Source: Paenibacillus sp. J5C2022 | GTDB taxonomy: Bacteria; Bacillota; Bacilli; Paenibacillales; Paenibacillaceae | Length of the DNA: 61,399 nt | Direction of reading: 5' to 3' | Assembly: GCF_025567625.1 (NCBI RefSeq) | Contig: NZ_JAOQJC010000046.1 | Coordinates: 1 to 61,399 of the forward strand | Part shown: in pieces, positions 18,589 to 28,069 of the stretch | Layout: the number at the start of each line of letters is the position of its first letter | Position numbering within the stretch: the stretch's first letter is position 1 | Notes under the pieces: model-generated | Told to the model about the DNA's origin: nothing | What the model saw: the letters and a program-made list of their open reading frames with translations, nothing else | Databases searched by the model: none | Position numbers and translations under genes: made by a program

Positions 18589-19542
18589 ATGGCGCAACCA
18601 AGACTGCAATCCGGCACGGATACACGTACCGAACGTTTGCCTATGAGTATAGTCAGAGATATCGTGAAGAACAAGTATTTATATATTATGCTGTTTCCCG
18701 TTATCGCATTTTTTGTTATTTTTCAATATTTACCGATGTACGGCGCTACTATCGCATTTAAGGATTTCAATCCCAGGATTGGCATTTCGGGAAGTCCGTG
18801 GGTCGGGCTGGAGCATTTTAAAGATTTCTTCGGCGGAATCTATTTTTGGAGAGTGCTGAAAAATACACTGTTAATCAGCCTATACGATCTCGTATTCGGC
18901 TTTCCGGCTCCGCTCATTCTTGCCTTGCTGCTGAACGAAGTGAAAAACGCGTTCTTCAAGCGTTCAGTGCAGACGATTACGTATTTGCCTCACTTCATCT
19001 CTATCGTCATCATTTGCGGAATGATCAAGGACTTCACGAACAGCGACGGAGTAATCAATGATATTATCGCTTTCTTCGGCGGTGAAAGAATCTCGCTGCT
19101 GCTGGAGCCGGAATGGTTCCGAACAATCTACGTATCGTCGAATATATGGCAGCATGTCGGTTGGGGAACGATCATCTATCTGGCTGCGCTGTCTGCGATC
19201 GATCCCGAGCAATACGAAGCATGCAAGATCGACGGTGGAGGACGTTGGAAGCAGATGCTCCATGTCACCTTGCCCGGATTGCTGCCCGTATTTGTCATCC
19301 TGCTTATTATGGATATCGGCCGTATTATGAGCGTCGGCTTTGAGAAGATCATTCTACTGTATAATCCGACCACTTATGTAACGGCGGATGTTATTTCTTC
19401 CTATGTATACCGGATCGGTCTTCAAGATTTTCAATTCAGCTTCAGCTCCGCCGTTGGGCTGTTCAATTCGGTCATTAACTTCACTCTTGTTATCGCTTCC
19501 AACTGGCTAAGCCGGAAATTGAACGATACCAGCTTGTGGTAG
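18589..19542 (+). CDS. Sugar ABC permease, LplB-like, system 2
   Basis: 317 residues with six predicted membrane helices and the EAA loop QYEACKIDGGGRWKQMLHVTLPG. ATG 18589 is chosen because GAGGAGGGG lies 8 bases upstream; the longer frame runs through the hairpin region and lacks a good ribosome site. Partner of the next permease. The sequence near the N-terminus (QYLPMYGATIAFKDFNP) is typical of LplB proteins. It sits between the binding protein and the MalG-class subunit in the usual order. Confidence 0.92.
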   Translation: MAQPRLQSGTDTRTERLPMSIVRDIVKNKYLYIMLFPVIAFFVIFQYLPMYGATIAFKDFNPRIGISGSPWVGLEHFKDFFGGIYFWRVLKNTLLISLYDLVFGFPAPLILALLLNEVKNAFFKRSVQTITYLPHFISIVIICGMIKDFTNSDGVINDIIAFFGGERISLLLEPEWFRTIYVSSNIWQHVGWGTIIYLAALSAIDPEQYEACKIDGGGRWKQMLHVTLPGLLPVFVILLIMDIGRIMSVGFEKIILLYNPTTYVTADVISSYVYRIGLQDFQFSFSSAVGLFNSVINFTLVIASNWLSRKLNDTSLW

Positions 19543-19554
19543 AGGAGGAGCAGC

Positions 19555-20430
19555 ATGCGAATAAGCTTAAGTGAAAGATTGTTTCGTATTGGCAATACCG
19601 TATTTCTAACCGGACTCATGATTGCCACATTATATCCCATTCTGTATGTCGCATTCGCATCCATTAGCGAGCCGGCGCTGATGATGGCGCACAAGGGCAT
19701 TCTGTGGAAGCCGCTCGGCTTCTCGCTGGAGACGTATGCGGCAGTGTTCAGCAATCCCATGATTTTGCTGGGCTATCGGAATACGCTGACAATCGTCATC
19801 GTTGGTGTAAGTCTTAACTTGCTGCTCACCTCCTTCGCGGCGTATGCCTTGTCGCGGAAGTCGCTGCGGTACCGCAGACAGATTATGCTGTTTATCGTCT
19901 TTACGATGTTTTTCGGAGGCGGCTTGATCCCGTTCTATCTGCTAGTCAGAAGCTTGGGCATTACTGATACACTATGGGCGCTCATCTTGCCGACAGCTGT
20001 CAGCGCTTTCAACCTGATCATTATGCGTACTTCGTTCGAAGCGGTGCCGGATGCGTTGGAGGAATCGGCCAAGATGGACGGAGCCAACGACTTTGTTATC
20101 CTGTTCCGCATCTTCTTGCCTCTGTGCAAGCCGGTGCTGGCAGTAGTGGCGCTATACTACGGGGTGAGCCACTGGAACTCCTGGTTCAATGCAATGATAT
20201 TCATACAAGACCGGTCGTTATATCCTCTGCAGCTGATTCTGCGCGAAATTCTGATCATAGGAGATGCGAATTCGATGGCGGAAGGGGCCTCGCAGGACGA
20301 GATCGTTATACTCGGGGAGACATTGAAGTACGCCACTATTATGGTAGCGACGATACCGATCTTGCTTGTCTATCCGTTCTTGCAGAAGTACTTCGTCAAG
20401 GGAGCCCTTATCGGTGCAATCAAGGGATAG
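19555..20430 (+). CDS. Sugar ABC permease, YtcP-like, system 2
   Basis: 291 residues, six predicted membrane helices, EAA loop LEESAKMDGANDFVILFRIFLPL, and the typical C-terminus YPFLQKYFVKGALIGAIKG. GAGGAGGAG precedes the ATG; the gap to the preceding permease is 12 bases. Completes the second import channel. As with the other two systems, the ATP-hydrolysing subunit is not encoded nearby. Confidence 0.93.
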   Translation: MRISLSERLFRIGNTVFLTGLMIATLYPILYVAFASISEPALMMAHKGILWKPLGFSLETYAAVFSNPMILLGYRNTLTIVIVGVSLNLLLTSFAAYALSRKSLRYRRQIMLFIVFTMFFGGGLIPFYLLVRSLGITDTLWALILPTAVSAFNLIIMRTSFEAVPDALEESAKMDGANDFVILFRIFLPLCKPVLAVVALYYGVSHWNSWFNAMIFIQDRSLYPLQLILREILIIGDANSMAEGASQDEIVILGETLKYATIMVATIPILLVYPFLQKYFVKGALIGAIKG

Positions 20431-20461
20431 TCGACAATTGAGAAGAAGGGAGTCTTGACTG

Positions 20462-21592
20462 ATGATCAATGAACAAACGAGGCTGCAGCAATCCGAATTG
20501 GCGGAGTGGTGGGCCAAAGTACAGATCAAGGTAGATCGTATGATGCAAGCGGGGTGGACGGAAGCGCCTCATGTGTCGGCAGTCGGCAAGTACGATCAGA
20601 TTAAAGTGGATCAATGGATATCCGGCTTCTGGCCGGGCATGCTGTGGCTTCTGTATGAGATGACCGGCGAGCAGCGCTACCGGGAGGCTGCGGAGCCGTG
20701 GGATGAACGGATGGAGCAATGCTTCCTTCGGGACAATCACTTTCATCACGATGTGGGATTTCAATTCCTCCCTACCTCGGTGATTCGGTACAAGCTGACC
20801 GGCGATCTTGATGCGCGGCGGCGCGGATTGTTCGCTGCCAATTACTTGGCCGGTCGGTTCAATCCGGCAGGACCGTTCATTCGGGCATGGCCGCGCGACC
20901 AGACCGGCTGGTCGATCATCGATTCAATGATGAACCTGCCACTGTTGTTCTGGGCCAGCGAAGAGAGCGGTGATCCCCGATTCAAGCATATCGCGATGGC
21001 GCATGCGGACATGGTGCTGCGGACGTTCATCCGCGAAGACGGTTCGGTCCATCACATCGTTGTGTTCGATCCGGAGAGCGGCGAGGTGGAGCGCTATGAA
21101 GGAGGACAAGGCCATTCGCCGTCTTCTTCCTGGTCCAGAGGCCAGGCCTGGGCGCTATACGGGATGAGCTGCGCATATCGTTATACCGGAGAAGAGCGAT
21201 ATTTACGCGCTGCCAAGCGAGTCGCCCACTACTTCATCAGCGCACTGCCGGAGGACCATGTGGCGCACTGGGACTTCCGCGCCGCAGCCGATCTGACAGA
21301 CGAGCCGAGAGATACGTCGGCGGCGAGCTGTGCGGCTTCGGGGCTGATCGATATCGCCAGGCAGGTTGCGCCGGAGGAATCGGCATTGTATGAAGGGGCG
21401 GCTGCGCGCATCATTCGCTCTCTATCCTTGCGGTACAGTACGCTGGATCAACCGGAATACGAGGGAATCTTGCTCGGAGCTACCGGCCATAAACCGGTGG
21501 ACGTGAATGTGAATGTATCATTAATATACGGCGATTATTATTATGTGGAAGCACTGGCCAAGTGCTTGGGATGGAATCGGAATATTTTTTGA
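20462..21592 (+). CDS. GH88 unsaturated uronyl hydrolase
   Basis: 376 residues, alpha6/alpha6-barrel enzyme of the GH88 family, which hydrates the double bond left by polysaccharide lyases and so releases the unsaturated uronic acid. The two conserved aspartates are visible: D97 in HHDVGF and D154 in SIIDSMMNLPLLFW, matching D88 and D149 of the Bacillus sp. GL1 enzyme. Other family segments: KVDQWISGFWPGMLW, SSWSRGQAWALYG, DTSAASCAASG. No signal peptide, so cytoplasmic. It starts 31 bases after the permease gene and precedes the two secreted lyases, which links lyase action, import and cytoplasmic breakdown. GH105 is the main alternative, less likely from these motifs. Confidence 0.9.
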   Translation: MINEQTRLQQSELAEWWAKVQIKVDRMMQAGWTEAPHVSAVGKYDQIKVDQWISGFWPGMLWLLYEMTGEQRYREAAEPWDERMEQCFLRDNHFHHDVGFQFLPTSVIRYKLTGDLDARRRGLFAANYLAGRFNPAGPFIRAWPRDQTGWSIIDSMMNLPLLFWASEESGDPRFKHIAMAHADMVLRTFIREDGSVHHIVVFDPESGEVERYEGGQGHSPSSSWSRGQAWALYGMSCAYRYTGEERYLRAAKRVAHYFISALPEDHVAHWDFRAAADLTDEPRDTSAASCAASGLIDIARQVAPEESALYEGAAARIIRSLSLRYSTLDQPEYEGILLGATGHKPVDVNVNVSLIYGDYYYVEALAKCLGWNRNIF

Positions 21593-21668
21593 CCATGCTT
21601 CAGGGGGGATTGTCGGCAGCAGGACTGGCAGCGAATCAACGTCAACTTCATACGAGGGGATGAGGATC

Positions 21669-24368
21669 ATGGGAAACAAGAGCATTGTGCTTACCGTATT
21701 GATCTGCATGTTGGCTATGCTAGTACCGAGAGTGGCGAGTGCGGCAGATGTGAAATTCGTCATTGGGAGTTCCGATGTAACGGCGAGCGGGAACGACGGC
21801 AATGTGCCGGCCAATACCGTAGACGGCGATCCCGGCACGCGCTGGTCTGCAAGCGGCGACGGACAGTGGATTCAGTACGATCTGGGAGCGAACGCCAAGG
21901 TGTCCTACGTCAAGATCGCTTTCCTGAGCGGATCAAGCCGCACATCAACCTTCGACATCCTGACATCGACAGACGGTTCCAGCTTCACGGCGGTTAGTAT
22001 CGGGGTGACAAGCGCCTTGGCGGATGGCCTTCAGACGTTCGACTTCCCGGATCAGGACCCGGCCCGCTATGTGCGAATTGTCGGTCATGGCAATTCGGTT
22101 AATCTATGGAACAGTTATACCGAGGTGGAGATCTACGGAGACGTCTCTCTCTCTTCGATACCGAAGGTGACCGTAACGGGCGCCAATGTGACGGCAAGCG
22201 CGGACGATGGCAATGTGCCGGCTAATACGGTGGATGGCGATTCCGGCACGCGTTGGTCCGCTAACGGCGACGGCCAGTGGATTCAATATGATCTCGGCGC
22301 CAGCCACACTGTATCCTATGTCAAGATCGCATTCCTGAACGGATCAAGCCGCACATCGACCTTCGATATCCAGACATCGGCAGACGGCTCCAGCTTCGCA
22401 TCGGTAAGCAGCGGGGTGACGAGCGCTCTTGCGGATGGACTTCAGACGTTCGACTTCCCGGATACGGACCCCGTCCGCTATGTGCGGATCGTCGGTCACG
22501 GCAATTCGGCCAATCTATGGAACAGCTACACCGAGGTGGAAATTTACGGAACGCTCTCAGCGTCATCGGGCAAGCTCGCCTTGTCCATTCCTCAGCTTAT
22601 GGCGAGCGGAGATGACGGGAATATTCCTGCGTTCACGATTGACGGAGATCTGAGCACGCGCTGGTCGGCCAATGGCGACGGGGAATGGATCAGCTACGAT
22701 CTCGGTGTAAGCAGACGCGTAGAATATGTGAAGCTCGCCTTCAGCAACGGTTCGCAACGAACGTTCACCTTCGATCTTCAAGCATCCTACGACGGCTATA
22801 ACTATGACACTGTACTCGCTGGAGCGGTCAGCGGCTTGAACGATAATCTACAGCTGTTCGAATTCGCCGATATCGATCCCGTCAGGTATATTCGTATCGT
22901 CGGGCATGGCAACACCACCAGTACATGGAACAGCTTGAGCGAAGTCGAGATCTATGGCGGCCCGTCCAGCGGAGGCAACGGCGACGAAGGTACGATTGTT
23001 GCTGTGGATACTGCAACGGAACTGGCTTCGGCACTGGGATCGGCAACAGCTGGCACAACGATCGTACTGGCGGACGGGACTTATTCGCAGACGGGAGAGT
23101 TCGTCTTGCAGAGCAAGAACGGCACAGCCGACGCTCCGATTGTTGTCAAAGCGCTGAATCGCGGTCAGGCTATCATCTCCGGAGGCTCGGGAATGCGTAT
23201 CGAAGACAGTTCCCACATCGTTGTCGACGGATTGAAATTTACGAATTCGGTCAATGCCGCACTCGTCCTGGAAGGCTCCGATCACGTTCGCATTACCCGC
23301 AACAAGTTCGCACTGCCGGCTTCAGGCGGGAATATGATGTGGCTGCAGGTACGGGGGACGAACAGTCATCACAATCGCATCGATCGCAACGACTTCGGTC
23401 CGAAGAGCGATACCGCTCCGTTGATCGCTTATGAGGGAGAGAACGGGTCGGGCCAAATCTCGCAATACGATGTGATCGAATACAACTACTTCCACGATGT
23501 AGGTCCATGGGTATCCAACGGCAAGGAGACGATCAGGCTTGGCTTGTCAGGCATCTCGCTGTCTCACGGTTACAATACGATTCAATACAATGTGTTCGAA
23601 GATTGCGACGGGGAACCGGAGATTGTATCTGTCAAGAGCAGCAGCAATACGGTCCGCTTCAACACGTTCCGTACGTCGAGAGGCAGTCTTACACTCAGGC
23701 ACGGCCACAACAATAGCGTATACGGCAATTTCTTCCTGGGTGACGGAGTTGAATCGGAGCAGCAAGGGATTCGCATGTTCGGCAATGATCATAAGATCTA
23801 TAACAACTATTTCGAGAATCTGACCGATGAAGCGATCTACCTGCCCAACGGCGATTTCGATGGCGGTACGGCCGGTTACCCCGCGAACCCGACCAGTGAA
23901 CAGCTTCGGAAGCAATGGAAAATCTACCGGGCGCTCATCGTGAACAATACGATTGTGAACAGCGATGCCGGAATTGTCATCGGCTCGGGTAAAGCCTATG
24001 CGCCGGAGGATGTAAAGGTTGCCAATAACATTGTACGCAACGACGTTGGAACGCTCTATTACGAAGCGGCAGCGACGAATACCGTGTTCGAGGGAAATAT
24101 CGGCTATGGGAGCACAATCGGGAATGTAATCCGAAGCTCAGGCGAGATCGCCAACGTCAATCCTTTGCTTATAACGGAGGATGGTCTTCAGAAGCTGTCT
24201 TCCGCAAGTCCGGCGATTGATGCCGCTGCGGGGACATATGCGTTCGTCATAACCGACATGGACGGCCAAGTGCGTACGAATTCGGACATCGGAGCGGATG
24301 AGTATGGAAGCGCATCCATTCTGAATCGGCCGTTGGTTGCTTCAGACGTTGGATTGAATACGCCTTGA
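21669..24368 (+). CDS. Secreted lyase: three F5/8-type (CBM32-like) domains plus PL6
   Basis: 899 residues. Signal peptide ending about VASA (residue 25). Three tandem F5/8-type C domains follow at about 27-160, 168-296 and 301-430, each with TRWSA.GDG.WI.YDLG, RTSTFD-like and YVRIVGHGN. A Gly/Ser linker leads to a PL6 beta-helix from about 444. Active-site pattern is complete: N617, E649, E651, K656, R677. The binding domains should hold the enzyme on its polymer. ATG 21669 is chosen for GAGGGG nine bases upstream and a well-shaped signal peptide; ATG 21660 is also in frame. Domains 1 and 2 are near-identical in DNA as well as protein. Probably starts extracellular depolymerisation. Confidence 0.9.
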   Translation: MGNKSIVLTVLICMLAMLVPRVASAADVKFVIGSSDVTASGNDGNVPANTVDGDPGTRWSASGDGQWIQYDLGANAKVSYVKIAFLSGSSRTSTFDILTSTDGSSFTAVSIGVTSALADGLQTFDFPDQDPARYVRIVGHGNSVNLWNSYTEVEIYGDVSLSSIPKVTVTGANVTASADDGNVPANTVDGDSGTRWSANGDGQWIQYDLGASHTVSYVKIAFLNGSSRTSTFDIQTSADGSSFASVSSGVTSALADGLQTFDFPDTDPVRYVRIVGHGNSANLWNSYTEVEIYGTLSASSGKLALSIPQLMASGDDGNIPAFTIDGDLSTRWSANGDGEWISYDLGVSRRVEYVKLAFSNGSQRTFTFDLQASYDGYNYDTVLAGAVSGLNDNLQLFEFADIDPVRYIRIVGHGNTTSTWNSLSEVEIYGGPSSGGNGDEGTIVAVDTATELASALGSATAGTTIVLADGTYSQTGEFVLQSKNGTADAPIVVKALNRGQAIISGGSGMRIEDSSHIVVDGLKFTNSVNAALVLEGSDHVRITRNKFALPASGGNMMWLQVRGTNSHHNRIDRNDFGPKSDTAPLIAYEGENGSGQISQYDVIEYNYFHDVGPWVSNGKETIRLGLSGISLSHGYNTIQYNVFEDCDGEPEIVSVKSSSNTVRFNTFRTSRGSLTLRHGHNNSVYGNFFLGDGVESEQQGIRMFGNDHKIYNNYFENLTDEAIYLPNGDFDGGTAGYPANPTSEQLRKQWKIYRALIVNNTIVNSDAGIVIGSGKAYAPEDVKVANNIVRNDVGTLYYEAAATNTVFEGNIGYGSTIGNVIRSSGEIANVNPLLITEDGLQKLSSASPAIDAAAGTYAFVITDMDGQVRTNSDIGADEYGSASILNRPLVASDVGLNTP
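21774..22551 (+). repeat. Tandem duplication inside the CBM region (411-bp period)
   Basis: The segment at about 21774-22140 recurs at about 22185-22551 with long stretches of identical or nearly identical bases, in step (411 bp, 137 codons). The third domain copy is clearly more diverged. Indicates recent in-frame domain duplication or gene conversion. Confidence 0.8.
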
Positions 24369-24404
24369 GCAATAGTGAGATGAAGTGCAGAATACAGTGA
24401 ACAT

Positions 24405-24445
24405 CAGGCAGGTCTAACTGCTGATTATCCAGATGGACTTGCCTG
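24405..24445 (+). other. Stem-loop between the two secreted lyase genes
   Basis: CAGGCAGGTC (24405-24414) pairs with GACTTGCCTG (24436-24445), one G-T pair, 21-base loop, no T tail. May stabilise or process the mRNA, or partly terminate it. Confidence 0.5.
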
Positions 24446-24473
24446 ATTGGACAATTGAAGGGAGAATAGTGTA

Positions 24474-26930
24474 ATGAACGGACGAGCCAGACTTGGATTT
24501 AAGGCATGGATGTTACTGTGCATGGTTGCAATGATTGCTGCCCCATTATTGACAGCGGTTTCCGAATCGGCTGTCGTTACGGCGGCGGAAGAGAAGCTGG
24601 ACATTGTGGCCAGCCAGGTCTCCGCCAGCAGTTATCAACCTGATTCCAATTATGTACCTGCCAATGTCGTGGACGGCAGCATGGACATCGAGAGCCGCTG
24701 GTCCGCCAAGGGTGAAGGCGAGTGGCTCCAGTTCGATCTGCTGGAGCAGAGGGAGATCACATGGCTTCAGATCGCGTTCGTCTCGGCGGAATCCAGAGCT
24801 TCGATCTTCGAGGTGCAGGTGTCCGACGACGGAACTCATTTCAGTACCGTACTGGAACGCACGAACAGTACGAACATCGAAGGTCTCCAGCCCTTTGTCA
24901 TAGCGGAGCCTGCGAACGCAAGGTACATACGCATCGTCGGGTACGGCAACACCTCCAATCTGTGGAACAGCTATACCGAGGTGGAATTGTACGACGGGAT
25001 GCCGCCGGAGATCGAGGAGCCGGAAGGGCCGGGAGAGCCTGGCGACTACGACGAAGATGAGCTGCAGCCCGAGTTCGAGATTGTGACTGTTGCCGATGCG
25101 GCACAACTGAACGAAGCGCTTGCCGGGGCAGAGCCGGGGACGATTATCGAGCTTGAGGACGGTGCGTATTCACAGGTAGGGCCATTCGTCGTAGAGGACA
25201 AGCACGGCACGCCGGGACAGCCGATTATTATACGCGCTGCGGAGACTGGCGGCGCAAGCATCGCCGGCTCGGCTTATATGATAATCAGGAATTCTTCCTA
25301 CATTCATGTGGAGGGCCTGCAATTCGTCAATGCGATAGGACCTTCGGAAGAAGTGCCGAACCCCGGCCTTGCGCTGGAGAATGCCAGCCATATCTCGGTA
25401 CTCCGCAATCGCTTCGCGCTGGACGAGAGCGGCCAGAATGAATCTGCCCAAAGTCACTTCATGATCGTCGAAGGGATAGGCAGCCATAATCGAATCGCTT
25501 ACAATGAATTTGGTCCGAAGTCGAAGATTGGAGCCGTGCTGGCTTATAACGGGGATGGCGAGGCCATCTCGCAATACGACGTGATCGAATACAACTGGTT
25601 CCATCATACGGGCCCTCGCATCAGCAACGGCCTGGAAGCGATACGTTTGGGATACTCCGGGCTGTCTTTATCTTCCGGGTTCATCAAGATTCAATACAAC
25701 CTGTTCGAGAGCGCGGATGGCGATCCTGAGATCGTATCGGTGAAGAGCAGCGACAATGTGGTACGATACAATACGTTCCTGAATTCGCAAGGACAGGTCA
25801 CTTCCCGTCACGGACATCGGAACAGCTTCTACGGCAACTTCTTCATCAATGAAGAAGGAAAGAGCGGCGTCGGCGGCATTCGCATCTATGGCAACGGGCA
25901 TCGCATATTCAACAATTACATGGAAGGGCTCACCTTCAATGCGATCCACATCGACGGGGGCGTCTACGATGCCGGACCGGACGGCACCGGTACGCCGATC
26001 GTGTACAACGCCGGGGATCAGAACAATCCTGAGCTGGTAGAGGTCAACCTGAACGAGTTGAAAGCGGACGACCCCGAAGCGTGGCTTGCCATCATGCGGG
26101 GGCACTGGCGAGTATACGACGCACAAGTATACAATAATACCATCGTTGGAAGCACTTCCGGCATTATTGACGGAGGACGCACATTTGCTTCTGTAAATAC
26201 ACTCGTCGCCAACAACCTCATCTTCAACAATTTCGGTCGCATGTATGAACAGCTGTCGGGCAGCAGGAACTGCGAGCGGGGGAGCGGAGCTTCCTGGATG
26301 TACACGGCGGGACAATGCACAGTATATGCGGGCAATATGGCTTACGGCAGCGCCGAAGCCTATCACAGTCAGGTGCCAAAGTCCGAGGAGCAGATCGACA
26401 TTGCAGATCCTCTGCTGGTGCGCGGTTCGGACGGGCTAATCCGCCTGTCAGCGGTAAGTCCGGCAAGAGACCGGGCAATTGAGAGCTACTCGCCGGAGTA
26501 TGATATGGATACAGAGCTTCGTTACGCGCCGGATGTCGGCGCAGACGAATTCAGCGAGGACAAGAAGGCGAACGGTCCGCTTACCCGCGACCAAGTAGGT
26601 CCTTATGGGGAGGCGGAGAAGAGAGGCGGCCTGTCCGGTCTGTCGTTGTCGGAAGGAACGCTGAATGAGACGTTCTCGTCAGAGAAGCTCTTCTATACGA
26701 TAACGCTGCCGAATCCTACCCATGAATTGGAGCTTGTACCGACAGCTTACGGTTCCGATGCCGTCATTACGATCAGCCTGAACGGAGAAGAAGGTGCAGT
26801 CGTTGCCAGCGGGGATGCCAGCGAACCGCTGTCCTTGATCCGGGGCAACAATAAGTTGAATATTGTTCAAATTGGAGTACAGCGCGGCGGAGAAGCGGTA
26901 AACTATACGATTGTTGTGAAGCGCGGATAA
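24474..26930 (+). CDS. Secreted lyase: F5/8-type domain, PL6, cadherin-like C-terminal domain
   Basis: 818 residues. Signal peptide (hydrophobic about 12-28, cleavage near VTA, residue 36), one F5/8-type C domain at about 40-175, and an acidic Pro/Glu linker about 178-205. Then a PL6 beta-helix to about 700 with an extra loop near 505-540, and a C-terminal cadherin-like beta-sandwich from about 722 (LSLSEGTLNETFSSEKLFYT). Active-site residues: N385, D417, E419, K424, R445. The first acidic calcium ligand is Asp instead of the usual Glu, seen directly as DGDPE. ATG is supported by GGGAG. It probably complements the larger lyase with different bond preference or binding. Confidence 0.88.
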   Translation: MNGRARLGFKAWMLLCMVAMIAAPLLTAVSESAVVTAAEEKLDIVASQVSASSYQPDSNYVPANVVDGSMDIESRWSAKGEGEWLQFDLLEQREITWLQIAFVSAESRASIFEVQVSDDGTHFSTVLERTNSTNIEGLQPFVIAEPANARYIRIVGYGNTSNLWNSYTEVELYDGMPPEIEEPEGPGEPGDYDEDELQPEFEIVTVADAAQLNEALAGAEPGTIIELEDGAYSQVGPFVVEDKHGTPGQPIIIRAAETGGASIAGSAYMIIRNSSYIHVEGLQFVNAIGPSEEVPNPGLALENASHISVLRNRFALDESGQNESAQSHFMIVEGIGSHNRIAYNEFGPKSKIGAVLAYNGDGEAISQYDVIEYNWFHHTGPRISNGLEAIRLGYSGLSLSSGFIKIQYNLFESADGDPEIVSVKSSDNVVRYNTFLNSQGQVTSRHGHRNSFYGNFFINEEGKSGVGGIRIYGNGHRIFNNYMEGLTFNAIHIDGGVYDAGPDGTGTPIVYNAGDQNNPELVEVNLNELKADDPEAWLAIMRGHWRVYDAQVYNNTIVGSTSGIIDGGRTFASVNTLVANNLIFNNFGRMYEQLSGSRNCERGSGASWMYTAGQCTVYAGNMAYGSAEAYHSQVPKSEEQIDIADPLLVRGSDGLIRLSAVSPARDRAIESYSPEYDMDTELRYAPDVGADEFSEDKKANGPLTRDQVGPYGEAEKRGGLSGLSLSEGTLNETFSSEKLFYTITLPNPTHELELVPTAYGSDAVITISLNGEEGAVVASGDASEPLSLIRGNNKLNIVQIGVQRGGEAVNYTIVVKRG

Positions 26931-26955
26931 TAGCGGGGATTCCAATGCGAATGCG

Positions 26956-26988
26956 AACCATGCTGTCGATCCAATCGACAGCATGGTT
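26956..26988 (+). terminator. Terminator after the secreted lyases
   Basis: A perfect 15-bp stem (26956-26970 with 26974-26988) with a 3-base loop; the tail is only modestly T-rich (ATCTGTTT). Ends the lyase transcript or protects its 3' end. Confidence 0.6.
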
Positions 26989-27057
26989 ATCTGTTTCAGT
27001 TACGATATGACACTGCGTCATGGGGCAAGATTACAGAATGATACGGAGGCTGATTGC

Positions 27058-28053
27058 ATGAATGAATACGTGGCATCACATCAACGTTACGAGACGATGA
27101 CTTATCATCGATGCGGAAGAAGCGGGTTGAAATTGCCGGCTATCTCGCTTGGATTATGGCATAATTTCGGCGGAATCGACGTGCAGGAGAATGGAAGAAG
27201 GCTACTGCGCCGGGCATTCGATCTCGGCATTACGCATTTCGACCTCGCGAACAATTACGGACCGCCGCCCGGTTCGGCGGAGGAGACGTTCGGTCAACTG
27301 TGGCGGAAGGACTTCGGCGCTTATCGGGATGAGATGATTATTTCCACGAAAGCCGGTTACCGAATGTGGCCGGGACCTTACGGTGAATGGGGCTCGCGCA
27401 AAAGCATGCTCGCAAGCCTTGATCAAAGTCTGAAACGATTGAACATGGAGTATGTCGATATTTATTATTCTCACAGATTCGATAAGGAAACGCCGCTCGA
27501 GGAAACGATGTCTGCGCTCGATCAGGCGGTGAGACAGGGCAAAGCGCTCTATGTCGGCATATCCAATTACGGACCGGAGGAGACGCGGGAAGCGATCTCT
27601 ATCCTGCGACAGCTTGGAACGCCTTGTCTGATTCATCAATGCCATTATTCCATGTACGAACGAAAGCTGGAGGAGGAATTGCAAGACACGCTGCTTGAGT
27701 CGGGAGTCGGAACGATCGCATACAGTCCGCTTGCGAGAGGCTTGCTGACGGATCGTTATCTGAACGGCGTACCTGAGGATTCCCGCGCTGCGGGCGCGAG
27801 CATATTCCTGAAGCGTGAAGATATTACGCCTGAGAAGCTGGCGAAGTCCCGCAAGCTTCAGGAACTGGCCGAACAGCGAGGGCAGAGTCTGGCTCAGATG
27901 GCGATCGCCTGGGTGCTCAGACATGGCCGCGTCACCTCTGCGCTGATCGGCGTAAGCAAGGAAGAGCAGATCGACGACATTGCTAAGCTATTGGATAACC
28001 CCTCGTTCACGTCCGCAGAGCTTGACCTTATTGAGCGGATTCTGGGCGAGTAG
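27058..28053 (+). CDS. Aldo/keto reductase (YghZ-like)
   Basis: 331 residues, TIM-barrel NADPH-dependent reductase. The catalytic tetrad is visible: Asp and Tyr in FDLANNYG, Lys in ISTKAGY, His in YYSHRFD. The N-terminal CGRSGLKLPAISLGLWHNFG and the SAEETFGQLW segment are typical of the YghZ group (glyceraldehyde-phosphate or aldose reductase). ATG 27058 is chosen because ACGGAGG lies 9 bases upstream; the longer frame begins in the terminator. The substrate cannot be read from sequence. Its position right after the lyase block suggests reduction of a sugar aldehyde or keto-uronate, but that is inference. Confidence 0.88.
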   Translation: MNEYVASHQRYETMTYHRCGRSGLKLPAISLGLWHNFGGIDVQENGRRLLRRAFDLGITHFDLANNYGPPPGSAEETFGQLWRKDFGAYRDEMIISTKAGYRMWPGPYGEWGSRKSMLASLDQSLKRLNMEYVDIYYSHRFDKETPLEETMSALDQAVRQGKALYVGISNYGPEETREAISILRQLGTPCLIHQCHYSMYERKLEEELQDTLLESGVGTIAYSPLARGLLTDRYLNGVPEDSRAAGASIFLKREDITPEKLAKSRKLQELAEQRGQSLAQMAIAWVLRHGRVTSALIGVSKEEQIDDIAKLLDNPSFTSAELDLIERILGE

Positions 28054-28069
28054 CAGGGGGAAGATCGAA

